A stretch of 64,000 nt of DNA. It comes from Lumbricus terrestris. Taxonomy: Eukaryota; Annelida; Clitellata; Crassiclitellata; Lumbricidae. The notes below the pieces were generated by a model. That model had not been told where the DNA came from, made no database searches, and worked only from the letters and a program-made list of their open reading frames with translations. The position numbers and the translations under genes were made by a program. Shown here piece after piece: positions 1-11,170 of the stretch. Location: the NCBI GenBank assembly GCA_949752735.1, contig OX457042.1, positions 21,791,349-21,855,348 on the forward strand, written 5' to 3'. Positions within the stretch are counted from its first letter, which is position 1, and every line of letters begins with the position of its first letter.

Positions 1-1070
1 CTAGCCAAAATATCATTGTCCTCCCTTTAGAAGTAATTTACCATTGGTTCGAATTGTTCATTATTGCAATTATAATAAAAAGGTGTCCCACTGCAAATGT
101 GTGCCAACACTAAAGAAGGTGTGCAATTGCCAATTTTTGCCAACACTAAAGAAGGTGTGCTATGGCCAATTTTTGCCAACACTAAAGAAGGTGTGCTATG
201 GCCAATTTTTGCCAACACTAAAGAAGGTGTGCAATTGCCAATTTTTGCCAACACTAAAGAAGGTGTGCTATGGCCAATTTTTCCCAACACTAAAGAAGGT
301 GTGCAATTGCCAATTTTTGCCAACACTAAAGAAGGTGTGTAATTGCCAATTTTTGCGAAACCTAAACAAATCCAATGGTTCGAATTGTTCATTATTGCAA
401 TTATAATAAAAAGGTGTCCCACTGCAAATGTGTGCCAACACTAAAGAAGGTGTGCAATTGCACAACTTTTTTGTACAACAGCAGTGTGCTTTAAAGCATC
501 ATTATTTTACTTGCACACCTTTATATTACAATTGCAATAATGAACAATTCGAACCAATGGATTTGTTTAGGTTTCTAAAAAATTGGCAATTACACACCTT
601 TTTTAGTGTTGGCAAAAATTGGCAATTGCACACCTTCTTTACTGTTGGCAAACATTTGCAGTGGGACACCTTTATATTATAATTGCAATAATGAACAATT
701 CGAACCAATGGATATCTTTAGGTTTCTAAAAAATTGGCCATAGCACACCTTCTTTAGTGTTGGCAGAAATTGGCAATTGCACACCTTCTTTACTGTTGGC
801 ACACATTTGCAGTGGGACACCTTTATATTACAATTGCAATAATGAACAATTCGAACCAATGGATTTGTTTAGGTTTCTAAAAAATTGGCAATTACACACC
901 TTTTTAAGTGTTGGCAAAAATTGGCATTTGCACACCTTCTTTAGTGTTGGCAGAAATTGGCAATTGGACACCTTCTTTAGTGTTGGCAAAAATTGGCAAT
1001 TGCACACCTTCTTTAGTGTTGGCAGACATTTGCAGTTGCACACCTTTTTATTATAATTGCAATTATGGAC
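1..1070. repeat. 36-bp tandem satellite in both orientations
   Basis: Units of about 36 bp built on GCCAACACTAAAGAAGGTGT and TGCCAATTTTT. Seven run forward between about 96 and 350; inverted units lie at about 575-660, 735-800 and 885-1050. A spacer containing GGTTCGAATTGTTCATTATT separates blocks and also occurs in both orientations. Because 36 is a multiple of 3, several frames stay open as 12-residue repeats; these are not genes. The array probably continues to the left of the window. Confidence 0.9.
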
Positions 1071-1776
1071 ATTTCAAAACAATGGACTTTTTAAAAGAAC
1101 TGTCGCTTTTGTCTTTAATACACCATATTCATTGTTGTCACTAAAGTCTGTATTTCCTCGATCTATCGTGCTAAAATCTTATGTCATCTTAAAGTTCTTA
1201 TTTCTATACTAAGCTAAATAGGCCCAGTCTTAGCGGGACTTTCTCTCTTTGGTGGGCCTGTTTTTTCAATCATTCGATGTGACATCCTCTGCTTTGATCG
1301 CTTGTACTTTATTAATCTGCTACCTCACATGTCTTATAATTTGTTATTAAATAAAGCATTTGTTAAAAAAATCCAGCTTCTATTTCGCCGCCAAAAAATC
1401 TCCTTTCAGCTTCAATTGTTCAAGCATTCGTCGGAACTCCCGCCGCTTTTTCGCATTTAAAAGACTCTTCATCGAGCTTACAAATCTCAAGCGTTCTTTT
1501 CTTGATCATATCTTCCATTTCTCATGCGTTCGCTTAATAAATCCAGCTCCAATTAAACCAGGAATATTTTCATCGATCCAGCCTCAATTAACGCAACAAC
1601 AAGCCGTACATTCACTTTCTATTTCAGCAAGGATTTCGTCAATTTGTTTCACGCGTCGTATACACTGAACCGGAAATAGACTGCAAAACGCAAATGTTAT
1701 AGCGCAATGGCGGCGACAAAACGGCGGCGCCAAAACGGCGGCGCCAAAACGGCGGCGCCAAAAAGTCATGTACCGG
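1071..1776. other. Unassigned spacer
   Basis: No gene recognised. It contains GC-rich triplicated GGCGGCGCCAAAAC units at about 1720-1760, just before the next repeat element, and otherwise unique-looking AT-rich DNA. Confidence 0.5.
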
Positions 1777-2823
1777 AAGTATTTTATTTATTCTAGTCTT
1801 AAAAAGTCATCAGTTTTTGGGATGCTAAATTGAACACCTTTTTTGAAACTTTCGCACGGGAGACTAAAAAGTCATCACTCCTTTCAGACGAAAAATTAAA
1901 CACCTTTTTTAAGATTTCGCAGGGATGACTACAACAAGTCATCAGTTTTTTGGGATGCGAAATTAAACACCTTTTTTGATAATTTCGCACGGAAGAATAA
2001 AAAGTCATCACTCTTTTTAGACGAAAAATTAAACACCTTTTTTAAGATTTCGCACGGATGACTACAAAAAGTCATCAGTTTTTTAATTCTAAATTGAACA
2101 CCTTTTTTTGAAAATTTCGCACGGGAGACTAAAAAGTCATCACTCCTTTTAGACGAAAAATTAAACACCTTTTTTAAGATTTCGCAGGGATTACTACAAC
2201 AAGTCATCAGTTTTTTGGGATGCGAAATTAAACACCTTTTTTGAAAATTTCGCATGGATGAATAAAAAGTCATCACTCTTTTTAGACGAAAAATTAAACA
2301 CCTTTTTTAAGATTTCGCACGGATGACCAAAAAATTTCATCAGTGTTTTGGGAAGGAAAATTGAACACCCTTTTTGAAGATTTCCGGCGGATTACTTAAA
2401 AAAGAACATCTAGTTTTCGAGAAAGAAGTTTTTAAGTAAAGTCTATATTTATTGAGACCTTATGGCACTCTTACAAGCACTGAAAAGTACAGCTAATTTG
2501 TTAAGATAACAGCTTAAAATGCTACCATTGCAATGTGAAAATTCAAAAAGTTTCTAGTGGGGAGGGGCATATCCCCTCCCCACACCCCTCCCCTACCACT
2601 ATCGGCGCTGCGCGCCTCATGATTGTCTTCAGACGGTCAATTATCTACCCCTCCGAAAACCTCAATTCCCCCAGAGGTGGGGGCTAAATTAAACTCTGGT
2701 TTCGGCCAAAAACCACTAAAAAAGTTCATCAGATTTTTCGGCGAAAGATCAACGAAAAAATTTCCGACCCCAGCCCAAAAATTTTTTGGCCCCCCCCTTC
2801 GAAAATTCCTGGATCCGCCCTTG
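1777..2823 (+). repeat. Array element, left copy (inverted partner at 62741-63988)
   Basis: Alternating monomers of about 66 bp carrying AAAAAGTCATCA, TTAAACACCTTTTTT and TTTCGCACGGATGACT (about 1777-2380), then a unique part with CCCCTCCCCACACCCCTCCC, ending GGATCCGCCCTTG. The reverse complement of 62741-63988 matches essentially throughout, including the unique part. Internal frames such as the one translating to STPP-TSIPPEVGAKLNSGFG are conserved between copies only because the DNA is. Confidence 0.85.
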
Positions 2824-2854
2824 GTCCTATTTAATATAGATCGTATTCATGTGC

Positions 2855-2910
2855 CAGCAGCAGCAGCAGCAGCACCAGCAGCAGCAGCAGCAGCAGAAGC
2901 AGCCTACTCC
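2855..2910. repeat. (CAG)n microsatellite
   Basis: Interrupted CAG/GCA trinucleotide run. It is in an open frame giving poly-Ala, but with no gene context. Confidence 0.9.
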
Positions 2911-3115
2911 TTGATGTTCCATTCGAGATGTCTCATCCATCCATTCGTGGTCTCATTCGAAACACAAGCCATGTTTGTCCATCGGATGAAACACGATCCA
3001 GCGACCATCGCTGACATATTCATATAGCGCCTGTCGAGAAGCTGTCGAGATGAGTAGACGACGCATGGTCAATGGTCGTCGTAGCCGTTGAAAGAACGAT
3101 CGCCAAATTAATCCT

Positions 3116-3150
<35 letters not shown>

Positions 3151-4902
3151 AGAGTTCTAGTGTTGACAATAAAACAGCGGAATGATAAACAAAGTGGAAG
3201 GTTATCGAGCGCTGTCAACAGCGCTGCCTTCGAAGTTTCGCCTTTTCATTAGCGCAGGAAACACAAGCATAGGCTGCTTCCTACTCTTCCTCCTCTTCTC
3301 CCTCCTCTTCCTCCCCACTTTCCGTCTCCTCTTCCGTCTCCTCCTCCTCCACCTTTCATGGTCATCGAGAGACACCCTTCGGCCTCAGAGGACGATGGAT
3401 AACGTGGATGATGTGGACTGCTATGATGCGATATGTGAACGATAATCCTGTGTATGATTGAATGAATGACTGAATGAATGATTGATTGAATGGATGAATG
3501 ATTGAATGAACGAATGAATGAGTGAATGAATGAACGAACGAATGATGTTGGGGTAAGAGAAGAAGTTTCCTTCGAAGACGTGGAACAGTTGCACAAACGT
3601 CTCACTATATATAGCACTACAATATTTTTAAAACTGTATGCCAGATCAGTCGAATTTTAATGATGAGATGTAGCTTAATTGTACCAGCTACGTCTGATTC
3701 GTATACGTGCAGCAAATCTCTTGTGGCACCCCAGTGACCCCACCCCTTAATTCTAGCGAAGTGGTGACACTCATCGCGTGCTTATATTTTGCTAATTTGT
3801 TTTATTTCGATAATTAATTTGACCGCTTGAACGTTCAGATATAAGCCCATTTATTTAAAATACAGATGTCCTTTTTCAAGTTATATTCTGATTCATGCCT
3901 TTTTCAAAATATATCCCCACCAGTGGAAGTTTCTTTTTAGAAGACTAGATCTGTAGGCTACTGTGCGAAACCAACAAACCACGATATGGCTTCTGTTCAT
4001 CTGCCGCTTTTCAGTATTCCACGGCCACACATCCTATATTTGATTTGTACGTAACCCAAGACCTCATTGGCAGCCAAGGCAAACACCATTTCGTCCCTTT
4101 CAGCCGACGACTTCTCAGTGCAAACACTTTCGTGTCCACCGCCACTGCCCCTGTCCCTGGCCAGTCTGGTCAGTGTCCTGCTCTGCCGGACGCCATTACA
4201 CTCTCCACTTGTTTTCATTACTCGCCGGCTCTTAAATCCAACTCCCGCTGGGAACTCCGCCTCTCCTAAAGCCGCCCCCATAAAATGCAGCTATATCAAT
4301 CACGTAGTACGTCACCACGGTGACAACGACTCGCACGATTCCACTTCGGGGTCTCATTAACGCACCGCCATTTGACATCATCACTATTACTACAAGCATC
4401 ATCACAACTAGGTCTGCTACAGTAGCAGTAGGATACTATAAGCAGTGGTAGCAGTAACATTACAGTGGCAGTATATGCAAACATTAGAAGCAGTAGCAGT
4501 TACAGTAGTATAGGCATATAGGCTAGTGGCAGCAGCAATGGTAGAACTCGCCCGCTTGTCCATTAGTTGTCCACCAACTCTCCTTGTCCGTGTCCCTCGT
4601 CCATTTCCTTGGCTTGTCCACCTCTCCAGCATCCCATGTCCCTCTCCCGTGGCTTGTCGACCTTTGCTTGTCCACCTCCCTGTATAACCTCCCCTTGGCT
4701 TGTTTACGTGTGCTTGCCCCACCCTCCATTGGCCAGTAAACCTGTTGCGTCATCAGTCGGCAACTCTAGGCCTATATATAATTATATAAGAGATGAGAGA
4801 CAGCACCAGTGAATCACCACAGTAGCAGCAGCAGTAATAATTTTTGTATGTGTATATATATACAATTGCTATATAATATTATATATAGTTGCCTTTTTGT
4901 AT
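2911..4902. other. Unassigned region with microsatellites
   Basis: No exon was recognised. It holds a (GAC)n run at about 3115-3150, a CT-rich stretch at 3282-3352, a (GAAT)n-type tetranucleotide run at 3450-3545 and a degenerate CTTGTCCACCTC-type repeat at 4553-4740. Short open frames here lack splice sites or family motifs. Confidence 0.5.
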
Positions 4903-5105
4903 GTGCACTTGTTATAGCGCCCCTTCAATTCTTAAGCTCCTACTCAGAGGCGCTCGATCCCGACTGCAACGCCGAAGCGCTGCAGTAATTGCAAGTGAAG
5001 GACTTGCAATGCATGCCCAAGGTCCTTAATTACGCGGCGACTTGAGGTGGATTCGAACCTTCAACCCTCCAGCTGCAAGGCAACGAACTACACCACCGTG
5101 CCCCA
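4903..5105 (-). repeat. tRNA-derived SINE (family 1)
   Basis: Read on the minus strand it starts GGGGCACGGTGGTGTAG (box A type) and has GGTTCGAATCCACC (box B), then a body ending GGGGCGCTATAACAAG. It shares this layout with copies at 13740, 29836 and 61232. Box A and B identify a tRNA-derived pol III promoter. Confidence 0.85.
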
Positions 5106-5109
5106 CAAT

Positions 5110-5132
5110 ATATATGTATATATAATAGCCCC

Positions 5133-5180
<48 letters not shown>

Positions 5181-5200
5181 CTATATGTATAGGCCTATAT
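5110..5200. repeat. (TA)n microsatellite
   Basis: TA dinucleotide run at about 5129-5177 with short flanking repeats, directly next to the SINE tail. Confidence 0.9.
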
Positions 5201-5349
5201 ATTCGCTTAATGAAAAAACCAAGTGACACACCGCACGCGTTTCCATGGCGATCGGTATCACCGTATCCTCGACTCTAATGCTCAATCTTCAATGAATTGA
5301 TCGAATCAGATCCGTTGTAACGACCGCTGTCACTTTGAATACCGTCAGT

Positions 5350-5487
5350 ACGCACGTGTTTAAAGTGAGGAAAAACAAGTGCCTGGACGCCCCCGTCCTT
5401 ACTAAAAGAAGTGCCTGGACGCCCCGTAGCCTATACCTTTCCAGACTGTGCTGGCCAATAAGTGGCAGAACGGCGATCAGATTTGAA

Positions 5488-5560
<73 letters not shown>

Positions 5561-5959
5561 TTCGTTTATTCAAATTCAATCTGACACACCGCAGAACGAT
5601 TGCACGTACAAGTTATACGAAATACGGCCTGCTTCGCAAGACACGCAGGTCGGCTACAACAGGTTCGGTAACTTAACACTATAATGGCCTAAGTGCTGGA
5701 ACGCTCCTGATCGGCCAAGCCAGGAGTGGGAGGGCTATCTTTATTTTCAGCAGATCCCGAGTCAAGCAACGCAACAGCAAAGCGCCACTAGCAGCTAACA
5801 GAAAATTCAAATAAATTTTTGCCCTGAGCGAGGCTTGAACCCGGGTCGCGATAATGACTCTCAGCTTATCGGCCAACGCTCTCTCCACTGAGCTACGGAT
5901 CCCCCCCAAATAGGTGCATGGACGCCGTCCATGACCGTCCAGCCACACTTTAAGCCCTG
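5350..5959 (-). mobile_element. hAT-type MITE split by a SINE
   Basis: Two halves (about 5350-5486 and 5905-5959) together match, in reverse orientation, the intact 146-bp MITE at 37522-37667: TTTAAAGTGAGG...GTGCCTGGACGCCCC...CTGTGCTGGCCAATAAGTGG, then GTGCATGGACGCCGTCCATG...CACACTTTAAGCCCTG. The middle is the SINE at 5487-5904. Confidence 0.8.
5487..5904 (-). mobile_element. tRNA-derived SINE (family 2) with (ATT)n tail
   Basis: On the minus strand it starts GGATCCGTAGCTCAGTGGAG (box A), has GGGTTCAAGCC (box B) and ends in a long (ATT)n tract (5487-5561). Acceptor-stem ends do not pair, so it is not a tRNA gene. It interrupts a MITE; AAATA at both junctions may be a short target duplication. 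Confidence 0.8.
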
Positions 5960-5980
5960 AATTTTTAAACCGTAGGCCTA

Positions 5981-6530
5981 TAGGCGGATCCAGGAGCGGA
6001 TCCAAGGGGCCAAAATGGCCATGATCCCCCATTTAGAAATTTCTTTAATTTTCACCAGCTATTCTAGCAGGTTCGAAAAGTTGACGTGGCCCCCGTGAGT
6101 AGTTCTGTAGCCTATGTCCGTCCCCCGCACGCGCGAGGAAGGTCATCAGTGTTTGGGCGGAGGGCGGGTGGAAAAAGAAATTTTGGGGTGAAATTCGAGG
6201 CTGATGACTAAAAAAAGACTATCAGTTTTTTGGCGGAAGGAAAAGGTATATATCTTTTTGTGAAATTCGAGGCTGATGACTAAAAAAAGTTATCAGTTTT
6301 TTGGCGGTTGGAAAAGGTATCTTTTTTGGGAAATTCGAGGCTGACGACCAAAAAAGTCATCAGTTTTTTGGCGGATGGAAAAGATATCTTTTTTGGAAAT
6401 TCGAGGCTGATGACTAAAAAAAGGTCGTCAGACTTTTCGGCGACCCAGAACGAAATTGTTTCCCTGTTTCCTGTACCAAGACCCTAAATTTTGGCCTACC
6501 CCCATCGAAGACTTCTGTATCCGCCCTTGG
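5981..6530. mobile_element. GGCGGATCC-end repeat with internal array
   Basis: Starts TAGGCGGATCCAGG and ends TGTATCCGCCCTTGG, related to the ends of the elements at 2823 and 43653. The interior has four units of about 68 bp carrying GATGACTAAAAAAAG and TCAGTTTTTTGGCGG. Confidence 0.65.
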
Positions 6531-6559
6531 GCGTCTCCTCCGTCTACGTAGTGTTCTTG

Positions 6560-6670
6560 TTCTTGTTACATGTTTAACGACACTGCCATATCAAAGATGA
6601 CTAGTGTCGCCCTCCTCCTTTATCCAGGCTTGGGACTGGCACTGGCAGAGAACAACCAGTGGCGGAGTTC
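6560..6670 (-). repeat. SINE family 3 fragment
   Basis: TGTTTAACGACACTGCCATA...TATCCAGGCTTGGGACTGGC; the same 3' segment occurs at 47795 (plus), 53640 (plus) and 56636 (minus). Confidence 0.7.
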
Positions 6671-6815
6671 ACATGTTAACCCAGAATGAACCGTCTTAGA
6701 TAAGCGGTCGTCATGAGACGAATTTGGATCTCCCGTGGCCTATAGCCTATAGCCTAATAGGCCAAGGATCGTACGCTGTAACAGTGTAACCAGTTAATCC
6801 AACTACAGGCAATAG

Positions 6816-7463
6816 CATAGGCGTACGAGGCGGGGGCAAATGCCCATAGGCGGAGACCTGGGCCGAGAATTGGGGGGGGGGACGGAAAGACGTGAGATTT
6901 TCCGAAAAATTTCTGACGACCGGTGAAATCTCGAAAAAAATGTTATTTTCGCCGCCAAAAAAGTTGATGACCTTTTTTTTTTAGTCATCCGGCCAAATAT
7001 TGACGAAATTTTCTATTTTCGCCGCCCAAAAAAGTCTTGACGCTCAAACATTGGGGGGGGGGACAAATGCATGGGCCGTCCCCCCAACACTTTCATTGGG
7101 GGGACCGTCCCCCTGTCCCCCCTAGGTCTCCGCCCATGCAAATGCCCCCCAAATTTCTTATCAAATGTGTTTTTCGGACAAAAGAGGCATGGGCGGGCAA
7201 AAAAATTTAGGACATTTTTTCGGGCAAAATAGGTACGGGAGCATTTTTCGGGCATACAGGGGCAAAAATCTACATTCATTTTCTCTAAATTTACGGAAAA
7301 TGACTTTAAAAAAAGATTTTTTTGGCTGATGACTAAAAAAGTCATCAGATTTTTCGGACGGGAAAATCATCAGATTTTTGGACGAATGACTAAAAAGGTC
7401 AGCAGATTTTTCGGGCAAATTTTTTTTTGCCCCCCTGCTGTCGAAATGTCCCGTATGCCTATG
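6816..7463. mobile_element. Outer hAT-like MITE with nested MITE
   Basis: Inverted ends CATAGGCGTACGAG and CCGTATGCCTATG; flanks GGCAATAG and GGCAGTAA agree at 6 of 8 bases, as expected of an old 8-bp duplication. A second MITE (6845-7138) is inserted near the left end. The interior has GATGACTAAAAAAGTCATC at about 7327. Confidence 0.7.
6845..7138. mobile_element. Inner hAT-like MITE, perfect 8-bp TSD
   Basis: Ends CATAGGCGGAGACCTGGG and CCTAGGTCTCCGCCCATG; flanked by CAAATGCC on both sides (6837-6844 and 7139-7146). 294 bp, no coding capacity. Confidence 0.85.
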
Positions 7464-8067
7464 GGCAGTAATAATAGAGGTGGTGGTGGTGGTCAAACTC
7501 TAGCTGCACTACCAGCACACAAGTACAAACGCCATCTGCTCCATCCGAGTCTCCAGATATTAGGCTATAACCTATAATTTATATAGCGCCTATAACGGGC
7601 GTACTTCCAGCCCTCCAGAGACGACATTGCGGATAATCCTAACAATAATAGAGCTCAGAATAATGACGAATGATAATGGCAATGTCCCTAATTTTTTTCA
7701 GTCCTCTGGCCATGTGGGATCATTTCTGCCGGAGGCTTAGCAAACACATGTAATAACAGACATGGCGGCTATTACTATATCAAATATATTTGCCACCACG
7801 CCCTTGGGATGAACTCCCCTTTGTAGACCCGACAATGATAGATTGCACACCAGACAGTTTTAATAAAAACAGTGACGCTGTTTGCTCTCAGTTGCTATTT
7901 AAATATAATAAAACATGCAGTAACAATACTAAACAACATTATCCAATTAGATTCTGACGACTTTCCTGATCTTACTCTCCTGAATCCCATTTAATAATTT
8001 TCATACAAGCAATGTTACTCAAATAACTGACTTCCCTAACTAATATTTATATAATGCATTTACCGCC

Positions 8068-8105
<38 letters not shown>

Positions 8106-8660
8106 TGATGATGATAATAATAATTATACTAATAATAATGATAAATTTTTTTTATAATGATATCAATAATAATAACAACAAATATGTTAATAAAAATAAT
8201 AATTGTTATTATTAAATATTATTATTATTATTATTAACGGTAATAATAATAATAATAAGGCTATGATTCATTCATTCTTTTTTTAAATTAATATAGCAGC
8301 TCTTCAAGAAGTCTGCTTAGAGGCGATGATGATACTTAATAATAATTATAATTATTAACAATATCATTATTAACAATAACACCAAGGTAAAGGCACAACG
8401 ACATATTATTAAACACCAATAATAATAATAATAAAATAATGGATAATAATAATAATAATAATAATGATAATAAATAATAATAATGATAAATAATAATAAT
8501 AATAATAAATAATAATAATAATAATAATAATGAAAATAATAATAATAATAATGATAATAATAAATAATAATAATAATGATAATAATAATGATAATAATAA
8601 TAAAAATAAATAATAATAATGATAATAATAAATAATAATAATAATAAACAATAATAAACA
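8068..8660. repeat. (AAT)n-rich tract
   Basis: Interrupted AAT/ATAATA trinucleotide DNA in two blocks (about 8068-8250 and 8415-8660) separated by a partial SINE tail at 8284-8330. Its Tyr/Ile-rich open frames are artefacts. Confidence 0.9.
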
Positions 8661-9206
8661 ATATCAGATTAATTCATGGACTCCCCAACGGACTCGACGC
8701 TCGAATGAGCGATTGTCCCGATGGATTTATTCCAAGATCGTCGTCCGCGCCTTCAATTTGAATATTTATCATTTAATGCCATGCATCAATCCATCAAAAT
8801 ATCCGGCATAGTTCTTAGAGGATTGTGTTACGTTCGCAAGTTTCAACGAGAGATCGTGGTCGCAACGGACGCCATGAGTTGATGGATCATTTCGGCGACC
8901 ACACATCGATCAAATCTAGGAATGCGACTGTGGCAGAATGGATCAGATCTCATTAGTTCCCATCCGTAACCATCTGTGGGTGGTGACAGGAGCAGAGGGA
9001 GAGAGACGAGAAGAGAAAACAGCAGGACAGACACAAAGATGTAGATAGATGGGGTCTATGGGATGGGAAGAAAAACGGAATTGAAAGAGATGCAAAGACA
9101 GCTGCAGGAGCGAATTGGGTTCGGTCAGTCTCTGGAGTTTCCATTCGACATGGCTACATTTTTACACTTCCAATAGCTTTTATTAACAGAGATGCATTTA
9201 TTTTGC

Positions 9207-9239
<33 letters not shown>

Positions 9240-11034
9240 CACAGACAGACAGACAGAGATAGACACAGACAGACAGACAGACACACACAGACAGACAGAG
9301 ATAGACACAGAGAGGGAGAGACAGAGCAAGGGATGGAGAGGGAAACAGAAAGACAGAAGGAAGGAGGAAGAGACAGAACATTATCAATGATGGAATTAAA
9401 TTCTTATTCTAATGCCCAGCAATTGCTAATGAAGACATAAACACTGAACAGTGCAGGCAAGCAACAACTGAATTGCTTCAACTACAAAGCACATGGGCAA
9501 CACCCAACGCCACTTAAATAAATTCTCACGAAGTACCGGAACCTCCATTTGCCTGTCAGTTACTGAACACAAGAGACAACGAACGTTTCTATAATTTAAT
9601 AAATAAACTCAACAGTTGCAGCCAGTTTACAATTCCTGACACGTCACAAATGAATTCAAATAATAAAAAAAACTGCAAAATGTGATCAACGAACTCGAGA
9701 AATAGAAACGACTAAAAATGCAAAATAGTAAAACAAGGTACTAGCGTTAAAAATGGTTTTTGATCATACCCGTCTCTATTCATTGTCTAGCAGGGAGAAC
9801 CATTTCCTCTTTACTGTACCACTTAAGAACAGGTTTACTAAAGAGCAGTTTTTTTTATCAAAGACCCCATCTATTCCATTTGCATCATCTACTGCGGCAA
9901 GAAGAAAAATCGGAGGAGATTAGAAGCTGCACCTTTTCATTTAAATTTCGTTACTACGTGAACTATTACCTGAACTATTAACTCAAACGTCAGACCCTTA
10001 GACATCTACAAGTTACCTGCTGCAACTAAATGCTTAAAACCAACCAAGCTATGTAACAACATCTTGGACAAGAACAATTCAATTCAACATCATCTCCACC
10101 AATCACATCTCGGCTCAACTCTCCAAAGAAACCCCCACAATGGCAACGTCTTTCTGCTCTCACATCCCATCATACCACCTTTAAAAAACCCATCATCATC
10201 ATAGCCATTTTCCTGCTATTCTCCCCTACATGTTACACACCAAATTCCAGACTCAAAACCCCACAAATTAAATGCCGAGAGCCAGAAATTGAATTCTTTC
10301 AAGAGTAACCAATGAGATTAAAATCACAAGCGGTCCTATTGAAGTGAAGAGTGGAGGACATAAACAAACGTGGCAATGCATTTGATCAATTAAAAGAACG
10401 AAAACGTGCACACACTGCAACGAAACGTCACGAATTAAAATCGAGCGAACAGCATCAAACCCAATAAAAAGTAAATCAAGTAAAAACGATAATCTATAAC
10501 TGCAGCGAAACATCGGCTTCGCTTCTCTTTTAAAAAAAAAACGAACGAAGGTCTTGCACCAAAGAAAAAAGAACGAACGCTTTCTCGGCTAAACGAGAAG
10601 ATTTACAGAATATGATCGCAATAAATTACTGTGTATGAAACAACGCAAATTCGAATTACGGCAAGCTGCAAGACTACGCAAAACCCAAATTTAAGCACTT
10701 CCTCACATAAATTTACAGATTCAGTCCATCTCTCTTTGCATGTTCATTGTTCATTGGCATGAGCGCATGTTCATTGTTCATGTTCATTGTTCATTGGCAT
10801 GAGTGCAAATCATTTGGGAATGACGATGATGACGATACGTGCCTAAGAAAACTAGTGCTAATAAAAACGCAAGAAACTTTCTTCGCACGACGCAACAGTT
10901 TTTACGTAATAACTTAAAATAGATCGGTTCTACTGCGCCGGGTTTCTACATTGCTCTTTACAAAGAGTGTGTGTGTGTACAGATGGCACCGTGGAGAGTC
11001 GAGGCGGCGTTCAGTAGGCTTGGTCGTCGTGTCG
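8661..11034. other. FBXO11 downstream flank, probable 3' UTR in part
   Basis: No exon other than the end of FBXO11. It holds an (AGAC)n run at 9209-9310, AT-rich DNA with A-rich strands, a two-unit tandem repeat with CATGTTCATTGTTCATTGGC at 10738-10805 and a short GT run at 10967-10978. Confidence 0.5.
9179..9184 (-). promoter_or_regulatory. Candidate poly(A) signal of FBXO11
   Basis: AATAAA on the minus strand about 1.85 kb after the FBXO11 stop; a second one lies at about 9197-9202. No nearer hexamer was seen, which would mean a long 3' UTR, as is usual for FBXO11 in vertebrates. Inference from position only. Confidence 0.25.
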
Positions 11035-11170
11035 TCATTCGCCAACGAGCGGAGTGCTCGATTCTGTTGGAGCAGACGAGTTGTAGACGGTGTCGTTGTC
11101 GTGTGAAATGTTGTCGTGTCTCAGTTGGCATGGTGACTCGAGTGTACCAGCCCCACAGTCGCAGAAGAAC
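11035..11170 (-). CDS. FBXO11: FBXO11 exon 19 (UBR box, C-terminus and stop)
   Basis: Reads [16 protein letters not shown] and ends [10 protein letters not shown] followed by TGA. The [10 protein letters not shown] motif completes the UBR box, and the tail resembles the ESNTL end of vertebrate FBXO11. Acceptor GGCTAG. The 3' UTR continues toward lower coordinates. Confidence 0.95.

Noticed and set aside
27..422. Long open frames with 12-residue repeats on both strands
   Set aside because: They follow from a 36-bp satellite period that is a multiple of 3; several frames on both strands are open at once.
2623..3027. 134-codon frame with STPPKTSIPPEVG, also seen in inverse copy near 62.8 kb
   Set aside because: Conservation covers the whole repeat element, including non-coding parts; no domain or start context, and the frame runs into poly-Ala (CAG)n.
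5822..5905. Possible tRNA gene (minus strand)
   Set aside because: Boxes A and B are present, but the acceptor-stem ends do not pair and the sequence continues into an (ATT)n-tailed SINE.
8317..8661. Tyr/Ile-rich 114-codon frame
   Set aside because: Translation of (AAT)n microsatellite DNA.
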